In this document: positions 44,135 to 53,447 of the stretch, in pieces
How positions within the stretch are numbered: position 1 is the stretch's first letter
How the letters are laid out: every line of letters begins with the position of its first letter
From: UBA5429 sp942493315
GTDB taxonomy: Bacteria; Bacteroidota; Bacteroidia; Bacteroidales; WCHB1-69
Length of the DNA: 64,000 nt
Direction: 5' to 3'
NCBI GenBank assembly: GCA_942493315.1
Contig: OW818690.1
Location: forward strand, 1,302,001 to 1,366,000
The notes under the pieces: model-generated
Databases searched by the model: none
The model's input: the letters and a program-made list of their open reading frames with translations, nothing else
Told to the model about the DNA's origin: nothing
Made by a program: the position numbers and the translations under genes

Positions 44135-46663
44135 ATGAATAAATATAGGTTGTTTTTTACACTAATATTCAGCATCATTCTGAATATCTCTTTCATTCAG
44201 GCTCAAACTCCAATTAGGGATGGGGATAACGATTTCCAAAATTGTAGATTTCAAAATGCTTTGGATAATTACCAAAAAGGGATGCGAAAAATTTCTAAAA
44301 ACCCCGTAGAAGTGAGAAGAGTTACTTATCAAATTGCTGAATGCTACAGAATTATGGGCAATTTGAAAAAAGCTGAACAAACTTACCTCCGCCTCGAAAA
44401 GAAAAATTATCAAAAAGATAATCCCATGCTTTTCTTCCAACTCGGAAGTATATACCAACTGCAAGGAAAATATGATCTGGCTCTGAAATATTATGAAGCC
44501 TACAAAAAAAGAGTCCCCGATGATCCTAGAATCATCGTGAGAATAGAAGGCTCTCAAAAAGCAAAATATTGGAACGAAAATCCAACACGCTACGAAGTTG
44601 AAAATCTGAAAAAACTAAATTCAAAACAAGATGACTGGGCTCCACGTTGGGGAAATCCAGAAAAATCAACCATGCTAACATTTACCTCTAACCGCGAAGG
44701 CTCTAAAGGTGATGGTGGTGATGAATGGACCGGTGGCGACTTCTCCGATATCTACTTCGTTGAAAAACCTAAAAGTAAAAACACGGAATGGCCTCCAGCA
44801 GAATGGACTCCTACAAAACCAATTGATGAAGATGAAGCCGTTAACTCTCCCGTTAGTGAAGGTGAATTAACAGCTAACCGAAAAGGTTCTCAAGTCTATT
44901 TTACCCGTTGTCCTCATGACAAAAAACAAGTGAAATATTGCAACATCTACACCGCAGCCAAAAAAGGAAACGGTTTTGCTGTCGCAGAAATGTTGGAACT
45001 TGGCCCTGATTCCTTTAACTACGTACACCCTTTTATCTCAATGGATGAATTAACACTCTACTTTTCCTCCAATAAACCCGGCGGTAAAGGAGGTTATGAT
45101 ATCTATAAAGCTACCCGTACCAAAAAAACAGGAAAATTTAATACCATTGTTAATCTTGGCGATCAAGTGAATACCGAAGGACAAGAAGTGTTCCCCGCTC
45201 TTAGAGGTGACTCAGCACTCTACTTCTCCTCCGATGGTCATGCCGGTTTGGGTGGTCTCGATATTTTTGTTTCTACTTATAGAAATAACGAATGGTCTAA
45301 ACCTGAAAATATGGGCGTACCTATCAACTCCTGCTACGACGAAATCGGTATGATTTTCGATGATCAGGAAGTGTTAGACCCAAAATCTAAAGTTCCATAC
45401 CTCGCTAAAGGTTTCTTCTCTTCCAACAGAGATGGCTCTAAAGGTGGCGATGATATTTACTACTTCCTTCTTAGACCTATCGTTTATACACTTGCCGGTT
45501 ATATCCGCGATGAAGCAACCCTCCAGTATTTGGATGGCGTTACCGTTGAAATCGTTGGCTCCGACGGAACTTCCTACAAAACTACAACCGATATCAAAGG
45601 GTACTATTTCTTCGATAAATCTAAAATCTTAGCCAATACTACCTATACCATGCACGTGACTAAAAAAGGGTACTGGGATAACGATAATAATAAAGCAATC
45701 CAAACTACCATTGGCCTATCTGAAAATACGGACCTAAAACAAGATTTCAGAATTGCTCCAATACCAAAAGATCCTATTCCACTTCCTGAAATTTTTTATG
45801 ATTTAGCGGAATCATTCCTTAAACCACAATACAAGGATTCTCTTATGGATCTTTATAATACCATGATCAAAAATCCTACTATTGTGATTGAATTACGTTC
45901 CCATACAGATGCAAGAGATACTGATATTAAAAACCTAAAATTATCCCAAGATCGTGCACAATCTTGTATGAACTTCCTAGTGAATGAAAAAGGGATCCCT
46001 GCAGATCGTATAATTCCTATGGGTTATGGTGAAAAAAGCCCACGTAAATTTGATAAAGACTTTACTTATCTATTTGAAGGAAAAACCTATTTCTTCCCTA
46101 AAGGAACAGTGCTAACTGAAGAATTTATCAGCTCTCTTCCGAAAGGAACTGCTCAGGAAGCTGCTCATCAATTGAACCGTCGTTCAGAATTTACAGTATT
46201 GCATAGTAATTATGTTCCTAAAAACGATTCTATAGGTGCTCCTAAAACAATCACTATTGCTATTGTCGAAGGAAAATCACTTCCGGTTACTATTGAAGGT
46301 TCTCTTGTTAAAGGCGCTTGCTACGCAAATAACCAAACCGCTCAATTCTCAATCGGTGAAAATTCGGATGTAATCTATATGAACTATACTGAAGCTACCA
46401 GATACTTGAAAGAGATGATTATTACCGTTGGTGACTTCGAATTAAGAGATCGAGCAATCAAACAAGAAGATGGTTCTATTATCGAAAATTCTGTTTTCTT
46501 TCTTAAAGATATCCGCGTAGGTGACGATTATGAAGAAAACGTTAAAGTGGTCGTTAAAAAAGGTCTTCCTACTCCTTTCGTGATCGGTGATCAATATATC
46601 ACTACCCAATGGGGTAAATATAGAGTGGACAAAGAAAAAAATAAGATTATTTTTGAAAAATAA
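44135..46663 (+). CDS. PorE-like TPR / beta-propeller / OmpA-family protein
   Basis: 842 residues. Signal peptide (ending IQAQ, about residue 24), TPR repeats (~30-145), a PD40/WD40-like propeller (~165-455, with LTFTSNREGSKGD, LYFSSNKPGGKGGYDIY, LYFSSDGHAGLGGLDIF, FFSSNRDGSKGGDDIYYF), a carboxypeptidase-regulatory-like domain (~460-545) and an OmpA peptidoglycan-binding domain (~555-690, VIELRSHTDARDTD). This order is that of PorE of the type IX secretion system, but paralogues with the same layout are common. The OmpA domain carries an insertion before its final NRRSEF motif, and a further ~150-residue C-terminal domain follows. Probably anchors an outer-membrane complex to peptidoglycan. 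Confidence 0.78.
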   Translation: MNKYRLFFTLIFSIILNISFIQAQTPIRDGDNDFQNCRFQNALDNYQKGMRKISKNPVEVRRVTYQIAECYRIMGNLKKAEQTYLRLEKKNYQKDNPMLFFQLGSIYQLQGKYDLALKYYEAYKKRVPDDPRIIVRIEGSQKAKYWNENPTRYEVENLKKLNSKQDDWAPRWGNPEKSTMLTFTSNREGSKGDGGDEWTGGDFSDIYFVEKPKSKNTEWPPAEWTPTKPIDEDEAVNSPVSEGELTANRKGSQVYFTRCPHDKKQVKYCNIYTAAKKGNGFAVAEMLELGPDSFNYVHPFISMDELTLYFSSNKPGGKGGYDIYKATRTKKTGKFNTIVNLGDQVNTEGQEVFPALRGDSALYFSSDGHAGLGGLDIFVSTYRNNEWSKPENMGVPINSCYDEIGMIFDDQEVLDPKSKVPYLAKGFFSSNRDGSKGGDDIYYFLLRPIVYTLAGYIRDEATLQYLDGVTVEIVGSDGTSYKTTTDIKGYYFFDKSKILANTTYTMHVTKKGYWDNDNNKAIQTTIGLSENTDLKQDFRIAPIPKDPIPLPEIFYDLAESFLKPQYKDSLMDLYNTMIKNPTIVIELRSHTDARDTDIKNLKLSQDRAQSCMNFLVNEKGIPADRIIPMGYGEKSPRKFDKDFTYLFEGKTYFFPKGTVLTEEFISSLPKGTAQEAAHQLNRRSEFTVLHSNYVPKNDSIGAPKTITIAIVEGKSLPVTIEGSLVKGACYANNQTAQFSIGENSDVIYMNYTEATRYLKEMIITVGDFELRDRAIKQEDGSIIENSVFFLKDIRVGDDYEENVKVVVKKGLPTPFVIGDQYITTQWGKYRVDKEKNKIIFEK

Positions 46664-46675
46664 TCTCTGCTGATG

Positions 46676-46707
46676 AAGGCGGCCTTTTTATGGCCGCCTT
46701 TTTTTAT
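46676..46707 (+). terminator. Strong intrinsic terminator after the PorE-like gene
   Basis: Perfect 9-bp GC-rich stem 46676-46684 / 46692-46700 with a 7-base loop, followed by a run of T to 46705. Confidence 0.93.
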
Positions 46708-46714
46708 TATTCCG

Positions 46715-46765
46715 TGACAAATTGACAGAAAAACCCTATGGCACACTATTTGCAGTGTGATGTCA
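46715..46765 (+). promoter_or_regulatory. grpE-dnaJ promoter with palindromic operator
   Basis: TTGACA (46722-46727) and a -7-like ACTATTTG (46745-46752, one mismatch in the TA) 20 bases apart. A perfect inverted repeat CACACT-N6-AGTGTG (46742-46747, 46754-46759) covers the -7 box. TGACA occurs twice (46715, 46723) and TGTCA once (46761). It is neither CIRCE nor a sigma-32 promoter. Confidence 0.5.
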
Positions 46766-46800
46766 GAAAAGTGATTCATTAATTAAGTATAATTTATATT

Positions 46801-47445
46801 ATGGAAGTAAACAAGGAAAATTTAGAGGGAGAAGAACTTAAAACCCCTCAGGAGGAAATGCAAAACAGTATGGAAGATGCCAATAACCAAGCTGAAACTG
46901 TTGAACAAATACCTACAGAAGAACCTGTTGAAAATGAAAAAAAAGGGAATAAGTCTTTTTTTGGTAAAAAACCTTCTAAAGAGGATAAACTGAAAGAACA
47001 AGTTGAAAAACTGGAAAAAGAGAAACAAGAATTGAATGATAAATTTTTGAGATTGTTTTCTGAGTTTGATAACTACAAAAAAAGAACCAATAAAGAAAAA
47101 ATTGATCTGATCGGTACCGCATCAGAAAAAGTGATTGTGGCTCTATTACCTATTGTGGATGATTTTGAACGCGCTATTCAATACAATCAATCGGTAGAAG
47201 ATGTGAATGCCCTTAAAGATGGTTTTGAGATCATTTATAATAAATTCAAATCCATTTTAAATCGCTTTGAAGTGGAAGAGATCCAATCAATGGGAGAAGT
47301 TTTTAATACCGATTTTCACGAAGCAATCACCCATTTCCCTGCTCCAAGTGAAGAAATGAAAGGAAAAGTGATGGATGTGACCGAAAAAGGATACAAAATG
47401 AAAGAGAAAGTGATCCGCTTTTCGAAAGTGATTGTGGCTAATTAA
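46801..47445 (+). CDS. grpE: Nucleotide exchange factor GrpE
   Basis: Promotes ADP release from DnaK during protein folding. 214 residues: an acidic, low-complexity N-terminus (1-60, Glu/Asn-rich), a long coiled-coil helix (about 60-110, KEDKLKEQVEKLEKEKQELNDKFLRLFSEFDNYKKR) and the C-terminal beta domain (FNTDFHEAITHFPAP, GYKMKEKVIRFSKVIVAN). It starts the grpE-dnaJ heat-shock unit; dnaK is not here. The upstream region carries a palindrome over the promoter that may mediate stress control. Confidence 0.94.
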   Translation: MEVNKENLEGEELKTPQEEMQNSMEDANNQAETVEQIPTEEPVENEKKGNKSFFGKKPSKEDKLKEQVEKLEKEKQELNDKFLRLFSEFDNYKKRTNKEKIDLIGTASEKVIVALLPIVDDFERAIQYNQSVEDVNALKDGFEIIYNKFKSILNRFEVEEIQSMGEVFNTDFHEAITHFPAPSEEMKGKVMDVTEKGYKMKEKVIRFSKVIVAN

Positions 47446-47489
47446 TAAAGTTTCTAATTCTGAACATCCGTTCAGCTAATCATAAAAAA

Positions 47490-48644
47490 ATGAAGAGAGA
47501 TTATTACGAAGTTCTGGGGGTTAGTAAAAATGCTTCTGCAGAAGAGATTAAAAAAGCTTACCGAAAAAAAGCAATGGAGTTTCACCCCGATAGAAATCCG
47601 GGAAATCATGAAGCAGAAGAAAAATTTAAAGAAGCAGCTGAAGCTTATGATGTTTTAAGTACTCCCGATAAAAAAAGTCGCTATGATCAGTTCGGCCATG
47701 CCGGCATGAGCGGCAATATGGGCGGCGGTGGCGGTTACTCAGCAGATTTTGACCTTAACTCCATTTTTGAACGTTTTGGTGACCTTTTTGGTGGTGGCTT
47801 CGGAGGTTTTAACGGCTTTGGATCCAGTGGCTCTTCTCAAAGACAAAGAGTTAGAAAAGGCTCCAATCTTAGAGTTACTGTTAAACTTACCTTAGACGAG
47901 ATAGCAAGACAAACTGAGAAAAAATTAAAAATCAAAAAAATGATTGCCTGCCCCGATTGCAACGGACAGGGTACTAAAAATAAATCTGATCTCCATACTT
48001 GTCCCAAATGTAACGGTCGCGGTCAGGTGATGCACCAACAAAGAAGTATGTTCGGAATCATTCAACAAGCCGTTGTTTGCGATTCCTGTAACGGAGAAGG
48101 AACCATCATCAAAAACCCTTGCCCTTCCTGTAACGGAAACGGAATCGTTAAAGGGGAAGAGATCGTTACCATCAATATTCCTGCAGGCGTTGAAGATGGA
48201 ATGCAACTATCAATGCGCGAAAAAGGAAATGCCGCACCAAGAGGTGGCGTTAACGGCGATCTGATCGTTGTCATCGAAGAGGTTGAACACGAAATATTTG
48301 AAAGAGATGGAAATAATTTGTATCTGAACTTTTTTATCTCGTTCCCTCAGGCTGCTTTGGGTGGAAGTGTTGATATTCCCACTTTAGACGGACACGCCAG
48401 AGTTAAAATTGCTCCCGGAACACAAGGTGGACAAATCCTTAGACTCCAAAATAAAGGATTACCGGAACTCCATAGTAGTAGAAAAGGGGATCTTATCGTC
48501 AATATTAATGTCTGGACTCCAAAAAGTTTGACGAAAGAGGAGAAGAATATGATTGAGAAAATGGAACAATCTGAAAATTTTCAGCCAAAACCCACTAAAA
48601 ATGAGAAGAATTTTTTTAATAAAGTGAAACAATTCTTTAATTAA
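47490..48644 (+). CDS. dnaJ: Chaperone DnaJ
   Basis: Co-chaperone that delivers clients to DnaK and stimulates its ATPase. 384 residues: J domain (1-70) with HPD at 32-34, Gly/Phe-rich linker (~75-115), four zinc-binding CxxCxGxG motifs (CPDCNGQG, CPKCNGRG, CDSCNGEG, CPSCNGNG) and the C-terminal substrate-binding domains. A full type I DnaJ. It follows grpE by 44 bases. The C-terminus is Lys/Asn-rich. Confidence 0.97.
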   Translation: MKRDYYEVLGVSKNASAEEIKKAYRKKAMEFHPDRNPGNHEAEEKFKEAAEAYDVLSTPDKKSRYDQFGHAGMSGNMGGGGGYSADFDLNSIFERFGDLFGGGFGGFNGFGSSGSSQRQRVRKGSNLRVTVKLTLDEIARQTEKKLKIKKMIACPDCNGQGTKNKSDLHTCPKCNGRGQVMHQQRSMFGIIQQAVVCDSCNGEGTIIKNPCPSCNGNGIVKGEEIVTINIPAGVEDGMQLSMREKGNAAPRGGVNGDLIVVIEEVEHEIFERDGNNLYLNFFISFPQAALGGSVDIPTLDGHARVKIAPGTQGGQILRLQNKGLPELHSSRKGDLIVNINVWTPKSLTKEEKNMIEKMEQSENFQPKPTKNEKNFFNKVKQFFN

Positions 48645-48702
48645 TAGGATGCATCTTATTGAAAAACAAGAAGAACCAAAAAAAATGCAAAAAAATAAAA
48701 TT

Positions 48703-48736
48703 TTGTCCGAAGATAATAGAAAAAGTTGTATTTTTG
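48703..48736 (+). promoter_or_regulatory. tRNA-Gln promoter
   Basis: TTG (48703-48705) and TATTTTTG (48729-48736) with a 23-base spacer; the tRNA starts 19 bases downstream. Confidence 0.5.
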
Positions 48737-48755
48737 CATCCTCAAATTGAGACAA

Positions 48756-48826
48756 TGACCAATGGTGTAACGGTAGCACTACAGTTTTTGGTACTGTCTG
48801 TCTAGGTTCGAATCCTGGTTGGTCAA
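48756..48826 (+). tRNA. tRNA-Gln (UUG anticodon)
   Basis: 71-base cloverleaf: 7-bp acceptor stem TGACCAA/TTGGTCA with the U1-A72 pair typical of tRNA-Gln, anticodon stem ACAGT/ACTGT enclosing TTTTGGT (anticodon TTG), T-arm with GGTTCGAATCC and discriminator A. The 3' CCA is not encoded. Confidence 0.95.
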
Positions 48827-48836
48827 CAGAAAACTT

Positions 48837-48865
48837 CTCTCACTCTAAAGGTGGGAGTTTTTTTT
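48837..48865 (+). terminator. Terminator of the tRNA-Gln transcript
   Basis: 7-bp stem 48837-48843 / 48851-48857 (one T-G pair), 7-base loop and a run of eight T. Confidence 0.85.
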
Positions 48866-48876
48866 AAAGGTAGTGA

Positions 48877-48901
48877 AGTGGGGTCTTGACCCCACTTTTT
48901 G
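48877..48901 (+). terminator. Second intrinsic terminator ahead of nusA
   Basis: AGTGGGGTC / GACCCCACT (48877-48885, 48888-48896), a perfect 9-bp inverted repeat with a 2-base centre, followed by TTTTT. It lies upstream of the proposed nusA promoter. Confidence 0.75.
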
Positions 48902-48904
48902 TTA

Positions 48905-48912
48905 TAGTTTTG
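48905..48912 (+). promoter_or_regulatory. -7 promoter element for nusA-infB
   Basis: TAGTTTTG, matching TAnnTTTG, 32 bases before the nusA ATG at 48945. Confidence 0.5.
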
Positions 48913-48944
48913 AAAAAATAATATCATTAATAATATCAACAAAA

Positions 48945-50234
48945 ATGAAAAAAGAGAAATCAAGCAAGAGCAATGTATTGGACAAAGATTCCGAAAGTCG
49001 TTTGAATCTATTGATGACCTTTCAAGAATTTAAAGAACTTAAAAGTATTGACAGAGAATCCATGATGAAAATCCTGGAAGATGTAATGCATGCCGCATTA
49101 GGTAAAAAATTTGGAACCGAAGCGGTGTTTAGTGTTGTTGTTAATGTAGATAACGGTGACTGGCTTATCCAAAGAATTCGTGAAGTAGTTGCTGATGGAG
49201 AAATGGAAAATGAATTCACTCAAATTGAATTGAAAGATGCTGTTAAAATTGAAGCAGACCTTGAAGAGGGAGAAGATTGCTACGAAACAATTCGTATGAA
49301 TGATTTCGCCAGAAGAGAAATCTTAGCCCTTCGTCAAAATTTGATCACAAAAGTGATGGAATATGAAAAAGATAATATATATAAGAAATATGAACACCGT
49401 ATAGGTGAGTTAGTGTCCGGTGAAGTAAGCCAGGTTTGGAGAAAAGAGATCCTCGTTCTTGACGAAGATGGCGTTGAATTGGTTTTACCTAAATCTGAAC
49501 AGATCCCTGCAGATAAATACAAAAAAGGGGATACCCTTATGGCGGTAGTTTCCAGCGTTAATATCAAAGGTTCAACCCCGGTTATTATTATCTCCAGAAC
49601 AGTTCCTACCTTCTTGGAAAGATTAATGGAAAATGAGATCCCTGAAGTGTTTGATGGGCTTATCACCATTAAGAATGTGGTTCGTTCTCCCGGTGAAAGA
49701 GCTAAAGTTTTAGTAGAATCTTATGATGATAGAATTGACCCTGTTGGTGCTTGTGTTGGTATGAAAGGAAGCAGAATCCATAGCATCGTTCGCGAACTTA
49801 GAAACGAAAATATTGACGTAATAAACTATACTTCAAATATCAGCCTGTTGATCGCCAGAGCACTAAATCCTGCTAAAATCACTTCTATTGAAATCGATAA
49901 CGAAAGTAAAACAGCAAATGTTTACATGAAACCGGATCAAGTTTCATTAGCAATCGGTAAAGGTGGGTACAATATTAAATTGGCCAGCAAACTTTCAGGC
50001 TATGAAATCGACGTGTTTAGAGATGATGTTATTGAAGAGGAAGATGTTGATTTGAACGAATTCTCAGATGAATTTGACCAATGGGTGATCGATGCATTTA
50101 AAAGCATCGGCTGCGATACCGCTAAAAGTATCCTAAATCTAAGCCGTGAAGAATTGATCCATCGTACTGACCTAGAAGAGGAAACAGTAGATGATATGAT
50201 CGCCTCAGTTAAAAAGGAATTGGAAGTGGACTAA
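48945..50234 (+). CDS. nusA: Transcription termination/antitermination factor NusA
   Basis: Binds RNA polymerase and controls pausing, termination and antitermination. About 429 residues: N-terminal RNAP-binding domain (~20-150, with SMMKILEDVMHAALGKKFG), S1 domain (~160-225, GELVSGEVSQVWRKEILVLDEDGVELVLPKSEQIP), KH1/KH2 (DPVGACVGMKGSRIHSIVREL and VSLAIGKGGYNIKLASKLSGYEID) and a C-terminal acidic/HhH-like stretch. Start at ATG 48945; an upstream in-frame ATG (48873) reads through the second terminator and promoter. Followed by infB after 70 bases. The usual preceding gene, rimP, is missing. Confidence 0.95.
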   Translation: MKKEKSSKSNVLDKDSESRLNLLMTFQEFKELKSIDRESMMKILEDVMHAALGKKFGTEAVFSVVVNVDNGDWLIQRIREVVADGEMENEFTQIELKDAVKIEADLEEGEDCYETIRMNDFARREILALRQNLITKVMEYEKDNIYKKYEHRIGELVSGEVSQVWRKEILVLDEDGVELVLPKSEQIPADKYKKGDTLMAVVSSVNIKGSTPVIIISRTVPTFLERLMENEIPEVFDGLITIKNVVRSPGERAKVLVESYDDRIDPVGACVGMKGSRIHSIVRELRNENIDVINYTSNISLLIARALNPAKITSIEIDNESKTANVYMKPDQVSLAIGKGGYNIKLASKLSGYEIDVFRDDVIEEEDVDLNEFSDEFDQWVIDAFKSIGCDTAKSILNLSREELIHRTDLEEETVDDMIASVKKELEVD

Positions 50235-50304
50235 ATTCCAACCCCTGAAACTCATTTTACTCATCATACTACCCAAATTATTAATTGCAAACAAATTATT
50301 AAAT

Positions 50305-53300
50305 ATGTCAACAGAAAACAAATTACCACGATTGGGAAAAGCCGCCAGTGAGTTCAATGTTGGAATTAATACGATCGTATCATTGTTAAAGAAAAAAAAC
50401 TTTGAAATCATTGATGTAAATCCAAATATGAAACTTACTCCTGAGATGTACGATATTCTCATTAAGGAATTTAATGGTGACAGATTGGTGAAAGAGGAAT
50501 CTAAGAAAATCGAAATTGGATCATACAATAAAGTTAAACATGATCAGGTGGACTCTATTCATCCAAAACAGGAAATTGAAAAAGATCCAATTACACCCGT
50601 TGAAACTCAAAAACAACCTATCCCTGTTCCTGAGGAATTTAAAACCGAATTTCAGAAACCTAAAGTATTAGGAAAAATGGATCTGGATCAGAATAGTAAA
50701 AAAACTATAAAACAAGTTGAGGTTGTTGAAGAAAAAGTGATAGAACCTGTTGAACAGGAAGAACCTGTTGTTGTTGTTGTTGAACTCCCTAAAGAGGAAC
50801 CAATAGTTGAACCTGAAAAAGTGATCGTTGAAGAACCTGTTATAGAGATTCCTCCGGTAGTTGAAATACAAGTGGAAGAAATAGTAATTCCTGAACCTGA
50901 AGAAAAAGAACCTATAGTTGTTAATGTTGAACCTGTTGTTTCAAAAGAACCGGAACATATTGAAACCGTAGTTACTAAAATCGGTGAAAATTTAAAAATT
51001 TCAGGCAAAATGGATCTTTCTATTTTTGATAAACCTTCCAAAAAGAAACAACACGAAGATCCAAATACAGAAGTAAAAAACGAAAAACCGGAACCAATTC
51101 CAGTTGTTGAAACCCCTGTTGCTGAAACCCCTGTTGCTGAAACCCATGTTGTAAAACCTCCTGTTTTGGATACCCCAGCTGTGGAAACCCCTGCTCAACC
51201 TGATGTAGTTAAACCTGTTGATCAAGATATTAATTTTATCGCAACCAAATATGAGAAACTTCAAGCTCCCGTTATTAAAGGGAAAATAGAACTTCCAACT
51301 GTTAGATCTAGAGATTCTAATAAAAAAGATCAAAATCAGAACAATAATAAACAAAACAACAATCAACCTCAGGCAGCAAATACCAATAATCAACAACCAA
51401 AAGGAGCTGCTCCTCAAAATAGTTCTGACCCGAATAAGAAAAAAAGGAAAAGAACCAGAATTAAACAAACTGCTAATCAACAAAATAATAATAATAACAA
51501 TAAACCGGCACCGGTTCAAAAAGTAGAAATCACTGAAGAGGATATTCAACGCCAAATCAGAGAAACAATGCAACGCCTTGAACCACTCGGTAAATCTAAA
51601 AACTCTAAGAGAAAAAGAGAAAAAAGACAACACAATATTACTGAAATGAAGGAACATGAGTTGATGGAACAACAAGAATCCAAAATACTCAAAATTACCG
51701 AATTCATTACAGCTAATGAATTGGCTACTTTGATGAATGTTCAAGTTACAGATATCATCTCAACTTGTATGAGTGTTGGACTTTTTGTTTCTATTAACCA
51801 ACGTCTCGATGCTGAAACCATCTCCTTGTTAACAGATGAGTTTGGCTATGAAGTGGAATTTGTTCGCGCTGACGTAGAAGAGGAATTGAGTTTACATGAT
51901 AAAGATAAAGAGGAAGATTTGGAACCAAGACATCCTATCATTACCGTTATGGGTCACGTTGACCATGGTAAAACTTCTTTATTGGACTACATCAGAAAAA
52001 CAAATGTAATTGCCGGTGAAGCAGGTGGAATTACCCAACATATCGGTGCTTACCTTGTTCAATCATCAGATGGTAAAAAAATCACATTCTTGGATACTCC
52101 CGGTCACGAAGCTTTTACCGCTATGCGTGCCCGTGGTGCAAAAGTTACAGACTTGGTTATCATCGTGATCGCTGCAGATGACTCGATCATGCCTCAAACC
52201 GTTGAAGCTATTAACCATGCTCAGGCTGCAGGTGTTCCTATGGTGTTTGCTATCACCAAAATTGATAAAGCAAATGCCGCTCCTGAAAAAATCAGAGAAG
52301 CATTGGCCAATATGAATATTCTTGTTGAAGACTGGGGCGGTCAATACCAATGCCAGGAGATCAACGCTAAATTGGGAACAAATGTCGCAGTATTACTGGA
52401 AAAAGTATTACTAGAAGCAGAATTACTCGATCTAAAAGCAAATCCAAATAAAAATGGTATCGGTACCGTTCTGGAATCCTCTTTGGATAAAGGAAAAGGC
52501 TACGTAGCAAAAGTATTGGTGCAAAATGGATCTGTTAAATTGGGTGATCCTGTTTTGGCTGGAAACTTCTTTGGTAAAGTAAAAGCCCTTTATAATGAAA
52601 GAAATCAACCGATGAAAAATGCCGGACCAGCTACTCCTGTCCTCCTTTTAGGCCTTAATGGTGCTCCTCAGGCCGGAGATATTTTGAGAGTTTGTTCTAA
52701 TGACCATGAAGCTAGAGTGGCAGCAACAAAAAGAACACAATTAGCTAGAGAAATGGGACTTCGTACTCAAAAACATATCACATTGGATGAGATCGGTAGA
52801 AGAATCGCTATCGGTGATTTCAAAGAATTGAATATCATCGTGAAAGGGGATGTGGACGGCTCTGTAGAAGCATTGTCTGATTCTTTGTTGAAATTATCCA
52901 CCAATCAGGTTCAGGTGAATGTTATTCACAAATCTGTAGGTCAGGTAACTGAAAGTGACGTATTGTTAGCTTCCGCTTCAAATGCGATTATTGTTGCATT
53001 CCAGGTTAGACCTTCACATAGTTCACGCAAATTGGCTGAACAAGAACAAATTGATATCAGAACCTACTCTATTATCTATACCGCTATCAATGAAATTAAA
53101 GACGCAATCGCCGGTATGCATACGCCTGAAGTGAGAGAGAAAATACTTTGTAATCTTGAAGTAAGAGAAGTTTTCAAAATCACTAAACTCGGTAATATCG
53201 CAGGATGTATCGTCCTTGATGGGAAACTGCAAAGAAATACCAATGTGCGCCTAATCCGTGACGGTATCGTAATTTATACCGGAAAATTAGGCTCTTTACG

Positions 53301-53433
53301 CCGTTTTAAAGATGATGTTAAAGAAGTTGTGGTGGGCCAGGATTGTGGTTTGAATATTGAAAACTTTAATGATATCAAAGTTCGTGATATTATTGAAGGT
53401 TTTGAAGAATATGAAGTTAAAGTGACTCTATAA
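50305..53433 (+). CDS. infB: Translation initiation factor IF-2
   Basis: GTPase that recruits initiator tRNA to the 30S subunit. 1042 residues. The first ~460 are a long low-complexity region: Pro/Glu/Val-rich (VVVVELPKEEPIVEPEKV), then PVAETP repeats at ~270-295, then Asn/Gln-rich and Lys/Arg-rich stretches. An IF2_N-like segment (~470-490) precedes the G domain: GHVDHGKT (550-557), DTPGHEAF and the TKIDKA guanine-specificity motif. Domains II-IV follow, including SVGQVTESDVLLASASNA. It is cotranscribed with nusA and pdxA lies 14 bases downstream. Confidence 0.97.
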   Translation: MSTENKLPRLGKAASEFNVGINTIVSLLKKKNFEIIDVNPNMKLTPEMYDILIKEFNGDRLVKEESKKIEIGSYNKVKHDQVDSIHPKQEIEKDPITPVETQKQPIPVPEEFKTEFQKPKVLGKMDLDQNSKKTIKQVEVVEEKVIEPVEQEEPVVVVVELPKEEPIVEPEKVIVEEPVIEIPPVVEIQVEEIVIPEPEEKEPIVVNVEPVVSKEPEHIETVVTKIGENLKISGKMDLSIFDKPSKKKQHEDPNTEVKNEKPEPIPVVETPVAETPVAETHVVKPPVLDTPAVETPAQPDVVKPVDQDINFIATKYEKLQAPVIKGKIELPTVRSRDSNKKDQNQNNNKQNNNQPQAANTNNQQPKGAAPQNSSDPNKKKRKRTRIKQTANQQNNNNNNKPAPVQKVEITEEDIQRQIRETMQRLEPLGKSKNSKRKREKRQHNITEMKEHELMEQQESKILKITEFITANELATLMNVQVTDIISTCMSVGLFVSINQRLDAETISLLTDEFGYEVEFVRADVEEELSLHDKDKEEDLEPRHPIITVMGHVDHGKTSLLDYIRKTNVIAGEAGGITQHIGAYLVQSSDGKKITFLDTPGHEAFTAMRARGAKVTDLVIIVIAADDSIMPQTVEAINHAQAAGVPMVFAITKIDKANAAPEKIREALANMNILVEDWGGQYQCQEINAKLGTNVAVLLEKVLLEAELLDLKANPNKNGIGTVLESSLDKGKGYVAKVLVQNGSVKLGDPVLAGNFFGKVKALYNERNQPMKNAGPATPVLLLGLNGAPQAGDILRVCSNDHEARVAATKRTQLAREMGLRTQKHITLDEIGRRIAIGDFKELNIIVKGDVDGSVEALSDSLLKLSTNQVQVNVIHKSVGQVTESDVLLASASNAIIVAFQVRPSHSSRKLAEQEQIDIRTYSIIYTAINEIKDAIAGMHTPEVREKILCNLEVREVFKITKLGNIAGCIVLDGKLQRNTNVRLIRDGIVIYTGKLGSLRRFKDDVKEVVVGQDCGLNIENFNDIKVRDIIEGFEEYEVKVTL

Positions 53434-53447
53434 AAAAATATTGAAAA

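Noticed and set aside
48873..48944. N-terminal extension of NusA from an upstream in-frame ATG
   Set aside because: Would be translated from terminator and promoter sequence; residues do not match NusA N-termini.
51001..51744. 247-codon open frame antisense to infB
   Set aside because: Phe/Ile/Asn/Ser/Arg composition mirrors the low-complexity Asn/Gln/Lys-rich IF-2 linker on the other strand; no independent signal.
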